Shown one piece after another: positions 46,695-56,021 of a stretch of DNA of 64,000 nt. The position numbers were made by a program, and so were the translations under genes. This stretch comes from Paenibacillus sp. J2TS4. Lineage in GTDB: Bacteria; Bacillota; Bacilli; Paenibacillales; NBRC-103111. Location of the stretch: positions 62,001-126,000 of the forward strand of contig NZ_BOSH01000003.1 of the NCBI RefSeq assembly GCF_018403245.1, in the 5' to 3' direction. The notes beneath the pieces were generated by a model. That model worked only from the letters and a program-made list of their open reading frames with translations. It did no database searches and had not been told where the DNA came from. Each line of letters opens with the position of its first letter. Position 1 is the stretch's first letter.

Positions 46695-46697
46695 CTA

Positions 46698-46727
46698 GGG
46701 GAGGCCGCGGGGTCTCCTTTTTTTGTA
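46698..46727 (+). terminator. Terminator after zinc-ribbon gene
   Basis: GAGGCC and GGTCTC (one G-U pair) flank a GCGG loop and are followed by CCTTTTTTT. Confidence 0.8.
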
Positions 46728-46839
46728 TTCTTTTCGATTAAATAGGCCATTAACAATGGATTGGAAATAGATGAATAAAGCGTTTCTTTTTAACGAAAGC
46801 TATGAACATCCAACGCTGATTAAAAGGAGAGACCATCGT

Positions 46840-48195
46840 ATGTACAAGCGACTAAGCGCTGTTATGTTTCCAATATTGTTAGTAGCATTAATCGGGACAG
46901 GGGTGTGGGGATACCAGGAGAACCGGGAAAAAAATACGGTGCTCATCAAAGCTGAAAACCAATATCAAAGAGCGTTTCATGATTTGTCTACCCATATGGA
47001 CAAGCTGCATATGGAGCTCGGCAATACGCTCGCAGTCAACTCTTCCTCGCATGACATGTATCGTAAAGGGCTCATTAATGTATGGCGAATTACTAGCCAG
47101 GCGCAAAACGAAATAAGCCAGCTCCCGCTTACTTTGCTGCCCTTTAACAAAACAGCCGATTTTCTAGACAACATTTCCAAATTTTCTTACCGCACTGCCG
47201 TGCGCGATTTATCCAAACAGCCCCTTAACCAAGAAGAATCCAAAGCTCTGTTCACTTTGTATGAACGCTCTAAAGAAATAACCAACGAGCTTAGAGGCGT
47301 GCAAGATAAAATAATCGCCAACAACTTAAGATGGATGGATGTCGAAGTAGCGGTTGCCTCACAAGACCAGAAAATGGATAACGTCATCGTCGACGGCTTT
47401 CAATTGGTTAACCAGAAGGTGAGCGAATATCCGGAAGTCGACTGGGGCCCGACGATGGCTACCGTAAACCAGGACAAAGTGTTCTCCGCATTATCCGGAG
47501 AGGAAGTGAATGCGGATGAAGTGAAGCAAAGAGCCGTTCAATTTCTGGGCGTACAGGATGATGGCAGTCTGCAAGTAATGGAGAGCGGTGCAGGGACGGA
47601 GTCCAATACGTTCTCTGTCTCCGGTGTCAAGCCTGGAAGCGATCGTGAAGTCCATTTGGATTATACCAAGAAGGGCGGACAACTGATCTGGTACATGTCT
47701 CCCCGGGAAGTGACGGAGAAGACGATAGACATCCGGACGGCGCGAGATTCTGCGATGGAATTTCTGGACAATCACGGTTTCTCCACCATGGCCGCCGTAT
47801 CCGTTGACGAATATGCAAATGTCGCAAGTCTCACCTTCGCCAACCGGATCAATGGCGTCGTAGTCTATCCGGAGAAAATGGTAGTGGAAGTGGCGATGGA
47901 CAATGGCGAGGTGCTGGGACTTCATGCCGCCGACTATATTTTGGAGCAGAAGACGAGGGATATCCCTAAGCCTGCTCTCACGGAATCACAGGCTCGCGAA
48001 TCGCTAAATAAACAATTCGAGGTAAGCGGCGCCCGACTATGTTTAATTCGCAATGACGTAGATGATGAGGTGCTTAGCTACGAGTTTACCGGCAAGGTGA
48101 ACGGGTCCAACTATAAAATATTCATTAACGCGGATACAGGAACCGAGGAAAAAGTAGAGCCGGTCCGTCAGCAGGATGTCGCGGCCGTCCAATAA
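46840..48195 (+). CDS. ypeB: Germination protein YpeB
   Basis: Spore inner-membrane protein that stabilises the cortex-lytic enzyme SleB. N-terminal anchor at about 8-27 (VMFPILLVALIGTGVWGY), a coiled helical domain to about 195, then PepSY-like domains in the C-terminal half (EYANVASLTFANRINGVVV, SYEFTGKVNGSNYKIFINADTG). Start at the ATG at 46840 behind AAAAGGAGAG gives 451 residues, the Bacillus length; an ATG 69 bases upstream lacks an SD. sleB, usually immediately upstream, is not present here. Confidence 0.92.
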   Translation: MYKRLSAVMFPILLVALIGTGVWGYQENREKNTVLIKAENQYQRAFHDLSTHMDKLHMELGNTLAVNSSSHDMYRKGLINVWRITSQAQNEISQLPLTLLPFNKTADFLDNISKFSYRTAVRDLSKQPLNQEESKALFTLYERSKEITNELRGVQDKIIANNLRWMDVEVAVASQDQKMDNVIVDGFQLVNQKVSEYPEVDWGPTMATVNQDKVFSALSGEEVNADEVKQRAVQFLGVQDDGSLQVMESGAGTESNTFSVSGVKPGSDREVHLDYTKKGGQLIWYMSPREVTEKTIDIRTARDSAMEFLDNHGFSTMAAVSVDEYANVASLTFANRINGVVVYPEKMVVEVAMDNGEVLGLHAADYILEQKTRDIPKPALTESQARESLNKQFEVSGARLCLIRNDVDDEVLSYEFTGKVNGSNYKIFINADTGTEEKVEPVRQQDVAAVQ

Positions 48196-48204
48196 GTGGC
48201 AGGA

Positions 48205-48236
48205 AGAAGCCTGGAAGCTAAGGCTTCTTCTTTTTG
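48205..48236 (+). terminator. Terminator after ypeB
   Basis: GAAGAAGCCT and AGGCTTCTTC pair; CTTTTTG follows. Confidence 0.85.
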
Positions 48237-48455
48237 AAATTATAAAAATCGTTATCGGAAAATTTCGACGGTAAACGCAGGCGTTTATCCTTGGTCATAA
48301 GAGATGGCTCAAAAAGTCCTTTTTGGGATCATGAGATCTGCCAAGAAGACTATTCGCCGCGAGTCACTTTTTGAACTCTTGCCATAAAGGGCTTCTTTGT
48401 TTTCCCTGGCATGATATAATCTTTAACGGATAATATCACTAAGGGAGGTGTGCAT

Positions 48456-49103
48456 TTGCTGCCAGCTGTCAATCAAAAAATAATGCTGAACATTTTTTCG
48501 ATGGACGAAAAAGAATCCAAGCAACAATATCATTCTCGCATTGCGGATATGACGGACGATTATATTTACATTCAGATCCCGATTAACGGAACATCGGGCA
48601 AATTAAAGCGTCTATATATTGGGGACGAATTGGAGGTTTGGTTTGTAACCGAAGGAGGGCTTAATCATTATTTTCAAACCGCCGTCCTCGGTTTCCGCGA
48701 AGATAATATCACTCTCGTCGTCTTGAAGAAGCCCGAGCCTCAATCGATTACACAAAATCAGCGACGCAGCTTTCTCCGCGTGCCTGCGAATCTGGAATTA
48801 TCTGTCACCGTGGAGGAGCAGCCGGCTTTGATTGCTCTGACTGAAGACATCAGTGGAGGCGGGATTTCGTTTCGCAGCAGCAAAGATTTCTCCGTAGGGG
48901 TGCAGGCAAGCTGTTGGCTGTTAATCCCTAATAAAAACGGGAAGCCGGAGCATGTTCACTTTAACGGAGAAGTAGTGCGGGTCTCCCCGCAAGGGAATGC
49001 GGAACGAATGATTATGATGCGATATACGGACATTGCGGAGCGCGATCGGCAGAACATCATTCGCTATTGCTTTGAGAAGCAAATTGACTTCCGCAAATCG
49101 TAA
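48456..49103 (+). CDS. PilZ-domain flagellar brake protein (YpfA/MotI-like)
   Basis: 215 residues. N-terminal YcgR-like domain (to about 95) followed by a C-terminal PilZ domain. The c-di-GMP motif is present: RRSFLR (RxxxR type) near residue 107 and DISGGGISF (D/NxSxxG) near 132. In Bacillus MotI binds c-di-GMP and acts as a clutch on the flagellar stator. TTG start with AGGGAGG 7 bases upstream. Lies between ypeB and cmk, as in Bacillus. Confidence 0.85.
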   Translation: MLPAVNQKIMLNIFSMDEKESKQQYHSRIADMTDDYIYIQIPINGTSGKLKRLYIGDELEVWFVTEGGLNHYFQTAVLGFREDNITLVVLKKPEPQSITQNQRRSFLRVPANLELSVTVEEQPALIALTEDISGGGISFRSSKDFSVGVQASCWLLIPNKNGKPEHVHFNGEVVRVSPQGNAERMIMMRYTDIAERDRQNIIRYCFEKQIDFRKS

Positions 49104-49108
49104 TGATT

Positions 49109-49138
49109 TTGCATTGAAGACTTTGAGTGTGGTATAAT
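49109..49138 (+). promoter_or_regulatory. Likely sigma-A promoter of cmk
   Basis: TTGCAT (49109-49114), 18 bases, TATAAT (49133-49138), about 190 bases upstream of cmk. Confidence 0.5.
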
Positions 49139-49149
49139 TTTGAGCGTTA

Positions 49150-49173
49150 GCAGGCTGCTTGCGCCTGTTTTTT
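49150..49173 (+). terminator. Short hairpin with T-run upstream of cmk
   Basis: CAGGC and GCCTG arms with seven T behind. It lies just downstream of the promoter at 49109-49138, so it either ends the PilZ gene transcript or acts as a leader attenuator for cmk. Confidence 0.6.
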
Positions 49174-49327
49174 TGAGTGAATCGGGTTAGTTTATTTACC
49201 TGAGTCACCCCCTTACTTCCATACGCAGCCCAGGAAGGGATGTCCATTCCAAGGGCCATTGCACACCTTGGATTATCGTAAGGGAAAGGAATTATGCGGT
49301 TGGCAGATTTTATGGGAGGCACTATCT

Positions 49328-50002
49328 TTGGACAAAATTAATGTTGCTCTGGATGGCCCCGCGGGAGCGGGAAAAAGCACGGTAGCCCGGCATGTGGCTA
49401 AAGCATTGGGTTATATTTATGTGGATACGGGATCCATGTACAGGGCAGTCACTTGGAAAGCGCTTCACAGTGGCATCCGCCCGGAAGATACCCCAGCGGT
49501 TATCGCGGCCGCCGAACGTATGCAGCTCGAGCTGTCTCCTGCTGAGACAGGACAACAGGTATATGTGGACGGTGAGAACGTGACGGAGCTAATCCGGTCT
49601 CAGGAGGTTAACCAGGCTGTTTCCATCATCGCCCAGATTCCCGAAATCCGGAGGCTGCTTGCGGACAAGCAGAAGAAGTTAGCGGCTTCCAAGGGGGTAG
49701 TCATGGATGGAAGAGACATAGGTTCTTCCGTGCTCCCTGACGCAGAGGTGAAGGTGTTTCTAACGGCGAGCCCGAGAATTCGCGCGGAACGAAGATTCAA
49801 AGAATTGGAGCCGTGCAATATCGACTTGGATGAGCTGGAGAAGCAGATCTGTCTGAGAGACGAGATGGACCGCAACCGGACTCATTCTCCCCTCGTTCAG
49901 GCGGAGGACGCGGTGCTTATTGACAGCTCGGACATGGATTTGCCAGAAGTCATTGAAGCGGTGCTCAAGCTTTGCCGATTCAAAGTGAGCGGGGGAAGGT
50001 AA
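49328..50002 (+). CDS. cmk: Cytidylate kinase
   Basis: Phosphorylates CMP and dCMP. P-loop DGPAGAGKST at residues 9-18, DTGSMYRAVT near 33, MDGRDIGS near 123 and LIDSSDMD near 200. TTG start with GGGAGG 8 bases upstream gives 224 residues, the Bacillus length. First gene of cmk-plsC-rpsA. Confidence 0.94.
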   Translation: MDKINVALDGPAGAGKSTVARHVAKALGYIYVDTGSMYRAVTWKALHSGIRPEDTPAVIAAAERMQLELSPAETGQQVYVDGENVTELIRSQEVNQAVSIIAQIPEIRRLLADKQKKLAASKGVVMDGRDIGSSVLPDAEVKVFLTASPRIRAERRFKELEPCNIDLDELEKQICLRDEMDRNRTHSPLVQAEDAVLIDSSDMDLPEVIEAVLKLCRFKVSGGR

Positions 50003-50005
50003 TTG

Positions 50006-50596
50006 ATGCTATACCGTGTATGCAGGGCCCTATTAAGAGCGATTTTTACTATCCTTTACCGTTTGGATGCGAAGGGAATGGAGAATATTCCGGAGAAGGG
50101 TCCGGTTGTTCTTTGCGCCAATCATACGAGCAATATAGATCCTCCCCTTGTCGGTACGCCGGTTAACCGGATGGTTCACTACATGGCCAAGCAGGAATTG
50201 TTCAACGTCCCCGGCTTGGGATGGTTTATTAGCAAGCTGGGCGCCTTTCCGGTCAAACGCGGAGGGGTTAGCAAGGAATCTATCAAGCTCGCCATTCAAC
50301 TGCTCAAAGACGGCAATGTGCTCGGGATTTTCCCGGAGGGCTCCCGTAAGAACGCAGGAGGCATGGGCAAGAAGGGCGCGGCTATGCTGGCTCTCAAATC
50401 GCAAGCGACGGTTATCCCGGTTGCGATCATGGGCAATTACAGGCCGTTCTCCAAATTGACCATCCGTTATGGCACTCCGGTGGATCTGTCCGAGTTTGCC
50501 GAAGGCGGTTCGGAGGTTCTGGAAAAAGCGACCGACAAGATCATGACAACAATTCGCGCGATGATCGCTGAAGAGAAAAATTCGGCGAAAAATTGA
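50006..50596 (+). CDS. plsC: 1-acyl-sn-glycerol-3-phosphate acyltransferase
   Basis: Makes phosphatidic acid at the membrane. HX4D motif NHTSNIDPP near residue 36, KQELFNVPGLGWF near 66, FPEGSR near 109 and VPVAIMGNY near 138. 196 residues. GGGGGAAGG precedes the ATG; starts three bases after cmk. Confidence 0.92.
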   Translation: MLYRVCRALLRAIFTILYRLDAKGMENIPEKGPVVLCANHTSNIDPPLVGTPVNRMVHYMAKQELFNVPGLGWFISKLGAFPVKRGGVSKESIKLAIQLLKDGNVLGIFPEGSRKNAGGMGKKGAAMLALKSQATVIPVAIMGNYRPFSKLTIRYGTPVDLSEFAEGGSEVLEKATDKIMTTIRAMIAEEKNSAKN

Positions 50597-50621
50597 TTGC
50601 TGCGCATGGACATGGTATCTT
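50593..50621 (+). promoter_or_regulatory. Possible extra promoter before rpsA
   Basis: TTGATT (50593-50598), 17 bases, TATCTT (50616-50621). It overlaps the plsC stop and would allow independent expression of rpsA. Confidence 0.35.
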
Positions 50622-50702
50622 GGAATTATACGGCTTTATAAAAAACTGTCTATCATGCCCATCTTTAACATATATGGGTTGCTAATCGAGGAGGTAAAGA
50701 CA

Positions 50703-51947
50703 ATGTCTGAGGAAACAAAAATGCAAGAAAACCAAGCGGAGAACACGGAGGCTAACGTGGAACAATCCACGGAGGCGGAAGCAGGATATGCGGACATTAC
50801 CGCAGTAAAAAAAGGCGATACCGTTAAGGGTAAAGTCGTTAAAGTGGATAGCGATCAAGTATTTGTCGATATCGGCTACAAATATGATGGAATCATTCCT
50901 TTGCGCGAGCTTTCTTCCATCCAGCTGGATAGCGCTTCTTCGGTCGTAGAAGTAGGTCAGGAAGTGGAATTGAAGGTCGTTACCATTGATGACGAGAAAG
51001 AAAAGCTCGTCCTGTCCAAGCGCGCTATTGACAGCGAGAAAGCATGGGATGAACTGCAAGCCAAGCTGGACAGCCAGGAAACGATCGAAGCCAAAGTCGC
51101 TGACGTCGTTAAAGGCGGTCTGGTCGTAGATGTGGGTCTTCGCGGATTCATTCCGGCTTCGATGGTGGAGCGTCATTTTGTAGAAGACTTCAGTGATTAC
51201 AAAGGCCGTACCCTGCGCTTGAAAGTTAAAGAGCTGGATCGGGAAAAGAATAAAGTTATTCTGTCTCAGAAAGATGTTCTGGATGAAGAGTTTGAAGCAA
51301 ACAAGAAAAATATTCTGAACAGCATCGAGGTAGGACAGGAAATCGAAGGAACGGTTCAGCGTCTGACCCCGTTTGGAGTATTTGTCGATATCGGTGGAAT
51401 CGATGGCTTGGTGCACATCTCCGAGATGGCATGGCATCATGTAGAGCAGGCCTCTGAGCTTGTTAAAGAAGGAGACAGTGTCAAGGTCCAAGTGCTTAAG
51501 GTTGATCCGGAGAATGAGCGTATCAGCTTGAGCATGAAAGCTGTTCAGCCTGGTCCATGGGAGCAGCTTGGTGATCACATTCAAGTGGGAGCCATTGTTT
51601 CCGGTACAGTGAAGCGGCTGGTCAGCTTCGGAGCTTTCGTTGAAATTGCTCCTGGCGTAGAAGGCTTGGTTCATATTTCCCAAATCGCTCATCGCCATAT
51701 CGGAACTCCGCATGAAGTTCTGGAAGAAAATCAAGAGGTTCAAGTGAAGATCCTTGATTTGAATCCCGCGGAGAAACGGGTTAGCCTCAGCATCAAAGAA
51801 ACAGAAGAAGCTCCTGAAGCTCCGGCTAAGCCTGAGAAGTCCCGCAAGGATAAGGACAACACCGGCGACTACGTCGCTCAGCCTAACCAAAGTCTGAGCC
51901 TGACTCTGGGAGAGCGTTTCGGTGACAAGCTGAGCAAATTCAAATAA
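50703..51947 (+). CDS. rpsA: 30S ribosomal protein S1 homologue
   Basis: RNA-binding protein with four S1 motifs (about residues 35-105, 120-190, 205-275 and 290-360). Repeats three and four are the clearest (TPFGVFVDIGGIDGLVHIS and SFGAFVEIAPGVEGLVHIS). An acidic N-terminus (1-30) and a basic, flexible C-terminus flank them. 414 residues, the short Gram-positive type (ypfD in Bacillus). GAGGAGGTAAAG precedes the ATG. Confidence 0.93.
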   Translation: MSEETKMQENQAENTEANVEQSTEAEAGYADITAVKKGDTVKGKVVKVDSDQVFVDIGYKYDGIIPLRELSSIQLDSASSVVEVGQEVELKVVTIDDEKEKLVLSKRAIDSEKAWDELQAKLDSQETIEAKVADVVKGGLVVDVGLRGFIPASMVERHFVEDFSDYKGRTLRLKVKELDREKNKVILSQKDVLDEEFEANKKNILNSIEVGQEIEGTVQRLTPFGVFVDIGGIDGLVHISEMAWHHVEQASELVKEGDSVKVQVLKVDPENERISLSMKAVQPGPWEQLGDHIQVGAIVSGTVKRLVSFGAFVEIAPGVEGLVHISQIAHRHIGTPHEVLEENQEVQVKILDLNPAEKRVSLSIKETEEAPEAPAKPEKSRKDKDNTGDYVAQPNQSLSLTLGERFGDKLSKFK

Positions 51948-51956
51948 TAATGAATT

Positions 51957-51998
51957 GACAGACGGATTCCTTTTGGGGAACCGTCTGTTTTTTCGTCT
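51957..51998 (+). terminator. Terminator after rpsA
   Basis: ACAGACGG and CCGTCTGT pair around a T-rich loop, and six T follow. Confidence 0.88.
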
Positions 51999-52226
51999 AA
52001 AAAGGAAATGATTCTTCGCCTCTGCGATTTCCCCATATTCCTCAGCATAGCCCCCTGCAAATAGCCCCGCGATTGGGATGGTAATGGACATTATGAACCA
52101 TACTAGAATAAAGCAAATCGTTCCCAGCTCCATCAGACTGCGTCTTATGTCGTTTTTCTGGGGACGGCCGAGCCAATCTAGATGCTGTTTCTCTCAAATA
52201 AAAAGACCTCTGTCGGGTGATCCGGG

Positions 52227-52847
52227 ATGAATACGGGATATATATCCTATATATTAATTTGCATCACCATTATCCTGCTGGTTAGCGGCTGGAAGGATAC
52301 TGTGCTTAGAGGGGTTCCCTCCCGATATATTGCTGTCTTTTTTATCGGCTGGTTTAGCTTGTCCAAAGCTGAGCTTGCGCTCGGACAAGTCAAAATCAGC
52401 GGGATTTATGCCGGGCTTGTCATTCTTTTACTCATTGTCCTGTATGCACTTCCCAGGGAAACAGGAGTCATTCCATTGGTAGTCAGCGGACTGATGCTGG
52501 GGCTCTTTTATTTTTTGGCCAGCGAGATTTCGGTGACTTTGCCCGATTTGCCGGGAGGCTCTCTATTTTGGCTGGCTTTCATCATTGGTTTGCTTGTCAT
52601 TGCCATGTACAGGCATCCCCTTGCTCAAATCGGCTGTATTACCCTATGCGTACTCGTTGGTTGCCTGCTCCAAATGTATAGCCATTCGGCATTAGCTGGA
52701 TATCGACTGGGCTTTGGGCCGATGAAGGACCATTGGTGGTTATTTTCATTTATCGCCAGAATAGTAACCGGCATGCTCGAATTCACCGCATCGGCATCTA
52801 AATCTCTATACCGGCAGTGGGTCGATGCGCGAAAGGAGAAGGAATAG
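52227..52847 (+). CDS. YphA-like membrane protein
   Basis: 206 residues with about six hydrophobic segments, few charged residues, no catalytic motif. Its place, just before the YIEGIA gene, and its size match yphA of Bacillus, a protein of unknown role. No strong SD; GGTGATCCGGG precedes the ATG. The next gene starts one base after its stop. Confidence 0.65.
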   Translation: MNTGYISYILICITIILLVSGWKDTVLRGVPSRYIAVFFIGWFSLSKAELALGQVKISGIYAGLVILLLIVLYALPRETGVIPLVVSGLMLGLFYFLASEISVTLPDLPGGSLFWLAFIIGLLVIAMYRHPLAQIGCITLCVLVGCLLQMYSHSALAGYRLGFGPMKDHWWLFSFIARIVTGMLEFTASASKSLYRQWVDARKEKE

Positions 52848-52848
52848 G

Positions 52849-53736
52849 GTGGAGCTAATAATAGAGAATAAATACTTGACTGGGGTGGTCATAGGTGTCT
52901 TATTCGGAGTGCTGACACGAATTATGCTGCTGAGAACCGATTACAGGCAATATCCGACTTATCCCCATGGACGAATCATTCATATCTCTCTAGGCGTAAT
53001 AGCCGCCGGCTTGGGAGCTGTCGCTGTCCCCTCGCTGCTAGGGAAGGACTATACCGCGATCACGTTTCTGTCCCTCGCCGCTCAGCAATTCCGCGATGTT
53101 CGGAACATGGAGCGGGAAACGTTGTCGAAGCTGGATGAGATGGAGCTGGTACCCAGGGGAGCTTCGTATATTGAAGGGATTGCCATGGTTTTTGAAGGAA
53201 GGAATTATTTGGTCATCTTCTCGGCGTTTATGACGACAATGTTCTGTGTATTATTTGCCTGGTATTGGGGGATTCTGTTTGGCTTGCTGGCTCTCCTGCT
53301 AAGTTATCATTTCCGGTCAGGCAAAACGTTAGGCTCGATCTCGGATGTGCGTCTTGAAGAAGTAAGGGTAGAGGGGCCTAATCTTTATGTAGGGGATATT
53401 TACATAATGAATGTCGGTCTGGCAGATTCACAGAAGCTCATTCGCGAGCGCGGGCTTGGACTTATTGCCACTCCCAAAACCCGGGACGGCCGCTCAGCGT
53501 TGGGCAATCTGGGACAAAGGCAAGCGCTATTGCATGATTTGTCGACGATTCTTGGAATATATCGGGACTCAGGAGAACCATCGCTCGTTCCGCTATCCAA
53601 GCTGGACATAAGAGATGGCAGGCTTGGGATTTTCTTACTGCCAATAATGAAGGACGGAGAGAAAGCAAAGAGAGTATTTCTTAATGCTGCACTGCTGGAA
53701 AGCGCCATAAAAATGCCTACAGAGGTAAAGCTGTGA
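52849..53736 (+). CDS. YIEGIA-family sporulation membrane protein
   Basis: 295 residues. The family-naming motif YIEGIAM is at about residue 105. Three membrane regions (about 8-25, 48-65 and 120-160) precede a soluble C-terminal domain. The Bacillus relative is yphB (seaA), linked to spore envelope assembly. GTG start with GGAGAAGGA upstream. Followed by the small gene that normally accompanies this family. Confidence 0.85.
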   Translation: MELIIENKYLTGVVIGVLFGVLTRIMLLRTDYRQYPTYPHGRIIHISLGVIAAGLGAVAVPSLLGKDYTAITFLSLAAQQFRDVRNMERETLSKLDEMELVPRGASYIEGIAMVFEGRNYLVIFSAFMTTMFCVLFAWYWGILFGLLALLLSYHFRSGKTLGSISDVRLEEVRVEGPNLYVGDIYIMNVGLADSQKLIRERGLGLIATPKTRDGRSALGNLGQRQALLHDLSTILGIYRDSGEPSLVPLSKLDIRDGRLGIFLLPIMKDGEKAKRVFLNAALLESAIKMPTEVKL

Positions 53737-53798
53737 AGTCGTTATGCATAACCTCATATGCCCCAAGTGGAAGTTCGATTTTAGGGAGGTGGTGACCT

Positions 53799-53978
53799 AT
53801 GAATTCGATTTTAGCGGTTGTGGCGCTGGACAAGGATCAACTGGTCGGTGGCGGCGCTCCGGTTTTTATTGCCGGCAGTAAAGAGGAACAGCAGAATGTG
53901 GCGTTTAAATTGGAAAAAATATTGGATGCGATGGCTCATGACCTGGAGAACGGCGTCATGATTATTGTTAAACATTGA
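53799..53978 (+). CDS. Small partner of the YIEGIA protein (YpzH-like)
   Basis: 59 residues: MNSILAVVALDKDQLVGGG, then APVFIAGSKEEQQNVAF, then a helix ending ENGVMIIVKH. It matches the short capping-subunit family found next to YIEGIA genes. GGGAGGTGGTGA lies upstream of the ATG. Role inferred from neighbourhood only. Confidence 0.75.
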   Translation: MNSILAVVALDKDQLVGGGAPVFIAGSKEEQQNVAFKLEKILDAMAHDLENGVMIIVKH

Positions 53979-54057
53979 TTAGCCATTTATAAGCATATTT
54001 GCTATGATGGAGAATGGATAAAAACGTTATGACAGCTTGATACAGGGAGTGGATGGA

Positions 54058-55380
54058 ATGGCGAGACCCGTAATTGCCATCGTGGGCCGTCCGAACGTCG
54101 GAAAGTCGACGATTTTTAATTGGTTGATTGGCGACCGGTTGGCCATTGTGGAAGATAAACCCGGGATAACGAGAGACAGATTGTATGGGTCCGGCGAATG
54201 GCTGGATACTACCTTCAATGTCATCGATACCGGCGGGATAGAAATTGGTGAGGAAGATACGATCCTTAGATCGGTGCGGGTTCAAGCGGAATTGGCGATC
54301 GAGGAAGCTGACGTCATTCTGTTTATGGTTGACGGCAAAGCCGGCGTGACAGCCGATGATGAAGAAATTGGGCAGATCTTGTTTAAATCCGGCAAGCCGG
54401 TCGTACTAGTGGTCAATAAGATCGACAATCTTCAGCGTCAAGATAGTATTTATGAATTTTATAGCCTTGGTTTTGGCGATCCGATTGCTGTATCCGGAGC
54501 GCATGGCCTCGGTCTTGGAGATATGCTGGAGGCAGCGGCTAAGCACTTTCCTCCGGAAGAGGAGGAGCCCTATGGCGAGGAAGTCATCAAGGTAGCCTTG
54601 ATCGGCCGCCCTAATGTCGGCAAATCCTCCCTCGTCAACGCCATATTAGGCGAGGAGCGAGTCATTGTCAGCGATGTAGCCGGGACGACACGGGATGCGA
54701 TCGATACTCCGTTTGAGAAGGATGGTCAGAAGTTTGTGCTGATCGATACAGCCGGAATGCGCAAGCGCGGCAAAGTATACGAAACGACGGAGAAATACAG
54801 CGTTATGAGAGCGATGAAAGCGATCGAACGGGCCGATGTCGTGCTGATCGTCATCAATGCCGAGGAAGGAATCATTGAACAGGACAAACATATTGCCGGC
54901 TATGCGCATGAAGCGGGCAGAGCGAGCTTGTTCGTGGTAAATAAATGGGACGCTATAGAAAAAGACGACAAGTCGATGCAGCAATTTACGCAAAAAATAA
55001 GGGATCATTTTTTGTTCATGCCTTATGCGCCGATCCTTTTTGTCTCGGCCAAAACGAAGCAGAGACTGAACAGGCTGATGCCGGTAGTCGTGCAAGCCGC
55101 TGAAAATCATTCGGCCAGAGTCACTACCCACCTGATGAATGAGGTCGTTCTGGATGCTGTAGCGATTAATCCGCCTCCGACGGACAAGGGCAAAAGACTG
55201 CGGATTAACTATGTCACCCAGGTGGCCGTTAAGCCCCCCACGTTTGTCATATTTGTTAACAATCCGGAATTGATGCATTTTTCGTATGAACGATATCTGG
55301 AGAACAAAATACGAGGAGCGTTCAGCTTCGAAGGGACTCCGGTCCGGATCATAACACGAAAAAAATCATCGGGTGAATAA
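54058..55380 (+). CDS. der: Ribosome-associated GTPase Der (EngA)
   Basis: Two tandem GTPase domains that act in 50S assembly, 440 residues. Domain 1: GRPNVGKST at residues 8-16, DTGGI near 58 and NKID near 120. Domain 2: GRPNVGKSS near 183, DTAGM near 230 and NKWD near 296. C-terminal KH-like domain from about 355. Start at the ATG at 54058 with AGGGAG 8 bases upstream. Confidence 0.96.
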   Translation: MARPVIAIVGRPNVGKSTIFNWLIGDRLAIVEDKPGITRDRLYGSGEWLDTTFNVIDTGGIEIGEEDTILRSVRVQAELAIEEADVILFMVDGKAGVTADDEEIGQILFKSGKPVVLVVNKIDNLQRQDSIYEFYSLGFGDPIAVSGAHGLGLGDMLEAAAKHFPPEEEEPYGEEVIKVALIGRPNVGKSSLVNAILGEERVIVSDVAGTTRDAIDTPFEKDGQKFVLIDTAGMRKRGKVYETTEKYSVMRAMKAIERADVVLIVINAEEGIIEQDKHIAGYAHEAGRASLFVVNKWDAIEKDDKSMQQFTQKIRDHFLFMPYAPILFVSAKTKQRLNRLMPVVVQAAENHSARVTTHLMNEVVLDAVAINPPPTDKGKRLRINYVTQVAVKPPTFVIFVNNPELMHFSYERYLENKIRGAFSFEGTPVRIITRKKSSGE

Positions 55381-55397
55381 GGTTAGGGGGAGCGGGA

Positions 55398-55991
55398 GTG
55401 CAGGTTTTTGCAGCATTGTTAATCAGTTATCTGCTAGGTTCCATCAGTTTCAGCTTTCTAGCGGGCAAGCTGCTGAAAGGAATCGATATTCGGAAGCACG
55501 GCAGCGGTAATGCCGGAGCGACCAATACTTTACGGATTTTAGGGAAAGGTCCGGCCATTGCCGTTCTTGCTCTCGACGTGCTCAAGGGGATTGCGGCTGT
55601 CTGGATCGGCCGTTGGCTGGGAGGAGATAGCGAATGGATCCCCGTCTGGGCCGGCCTATCTGTCATAGCGGGGCATAACTGGCCCGTATTTTTCGGCTTT
55701 AAAGGAGGCAAGGGGATAGCGACCGCCATCGGCGTAACTGCAACCCTCTGCTTCCTCCCCGCTCTATTTGCGGGGATTATAGCAATCGGCTCGATAGTTA
55801 TTACTAGATATGTATCGCTAGGCTCACTTATTTTTACCGGACTTCTTCCTATTTCTATTCTTCTCATGGGAGAGCCTGCTGCGGTATTGGTTGGAAGTTT
55901 GCTGATAGCTTTATTTTCTTTTGTTCGGCATCGTACGAATATCGTTAAGCTGATTCGCAAGCAGGAAAACAAGCTGGGAAATAAAAAATGA
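55398..55991 (+). CDS. plsY: Glycerol-3-phosphate acyltransferase PlsY
   Basis: Membrane enzyme using acyl-phosphate to make lysophosphatidic acid. 197 residues, about five to seven segments. Signatures: SYLLGSISFSF, RKHGSGNAGATNTLR near residue 32, GHNWPVFFGFKGGKGIAT near 93 and FVRHRTNI near 174. GTG start behind GGGGGAGCGGGA. Confidence 0.94.
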   Translation: MQVFAALLISYLLGSISFSFLAGKLLKGIDIRKHGSGNAGATNTLRILGKGPAIAVLALDVLKGIAAVWIGRWLGGDSEWIPVWAGLSVIAGHNWPVFFGFKGGKGIATAIGVTATLCFLPALFAGIIAIGSIVITRYVSLGSLIFTGLLPISILLMGEPAAVLVGSLLIALFSFVRHRTNIVKLIRKQENKLGNKK

Positions 55992-56021
55992 TCGGACCAG
56001 ATCGACGGAGGAGAGCGAACG

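Noticed and set aside
50682..52133. 483-codon open frame antisense to rpsA
   Set aside because: Opposite the S1 gene and across its terminator. The first 45 codons beyond rpsA look hydrophobic, but no SD precedes the start.
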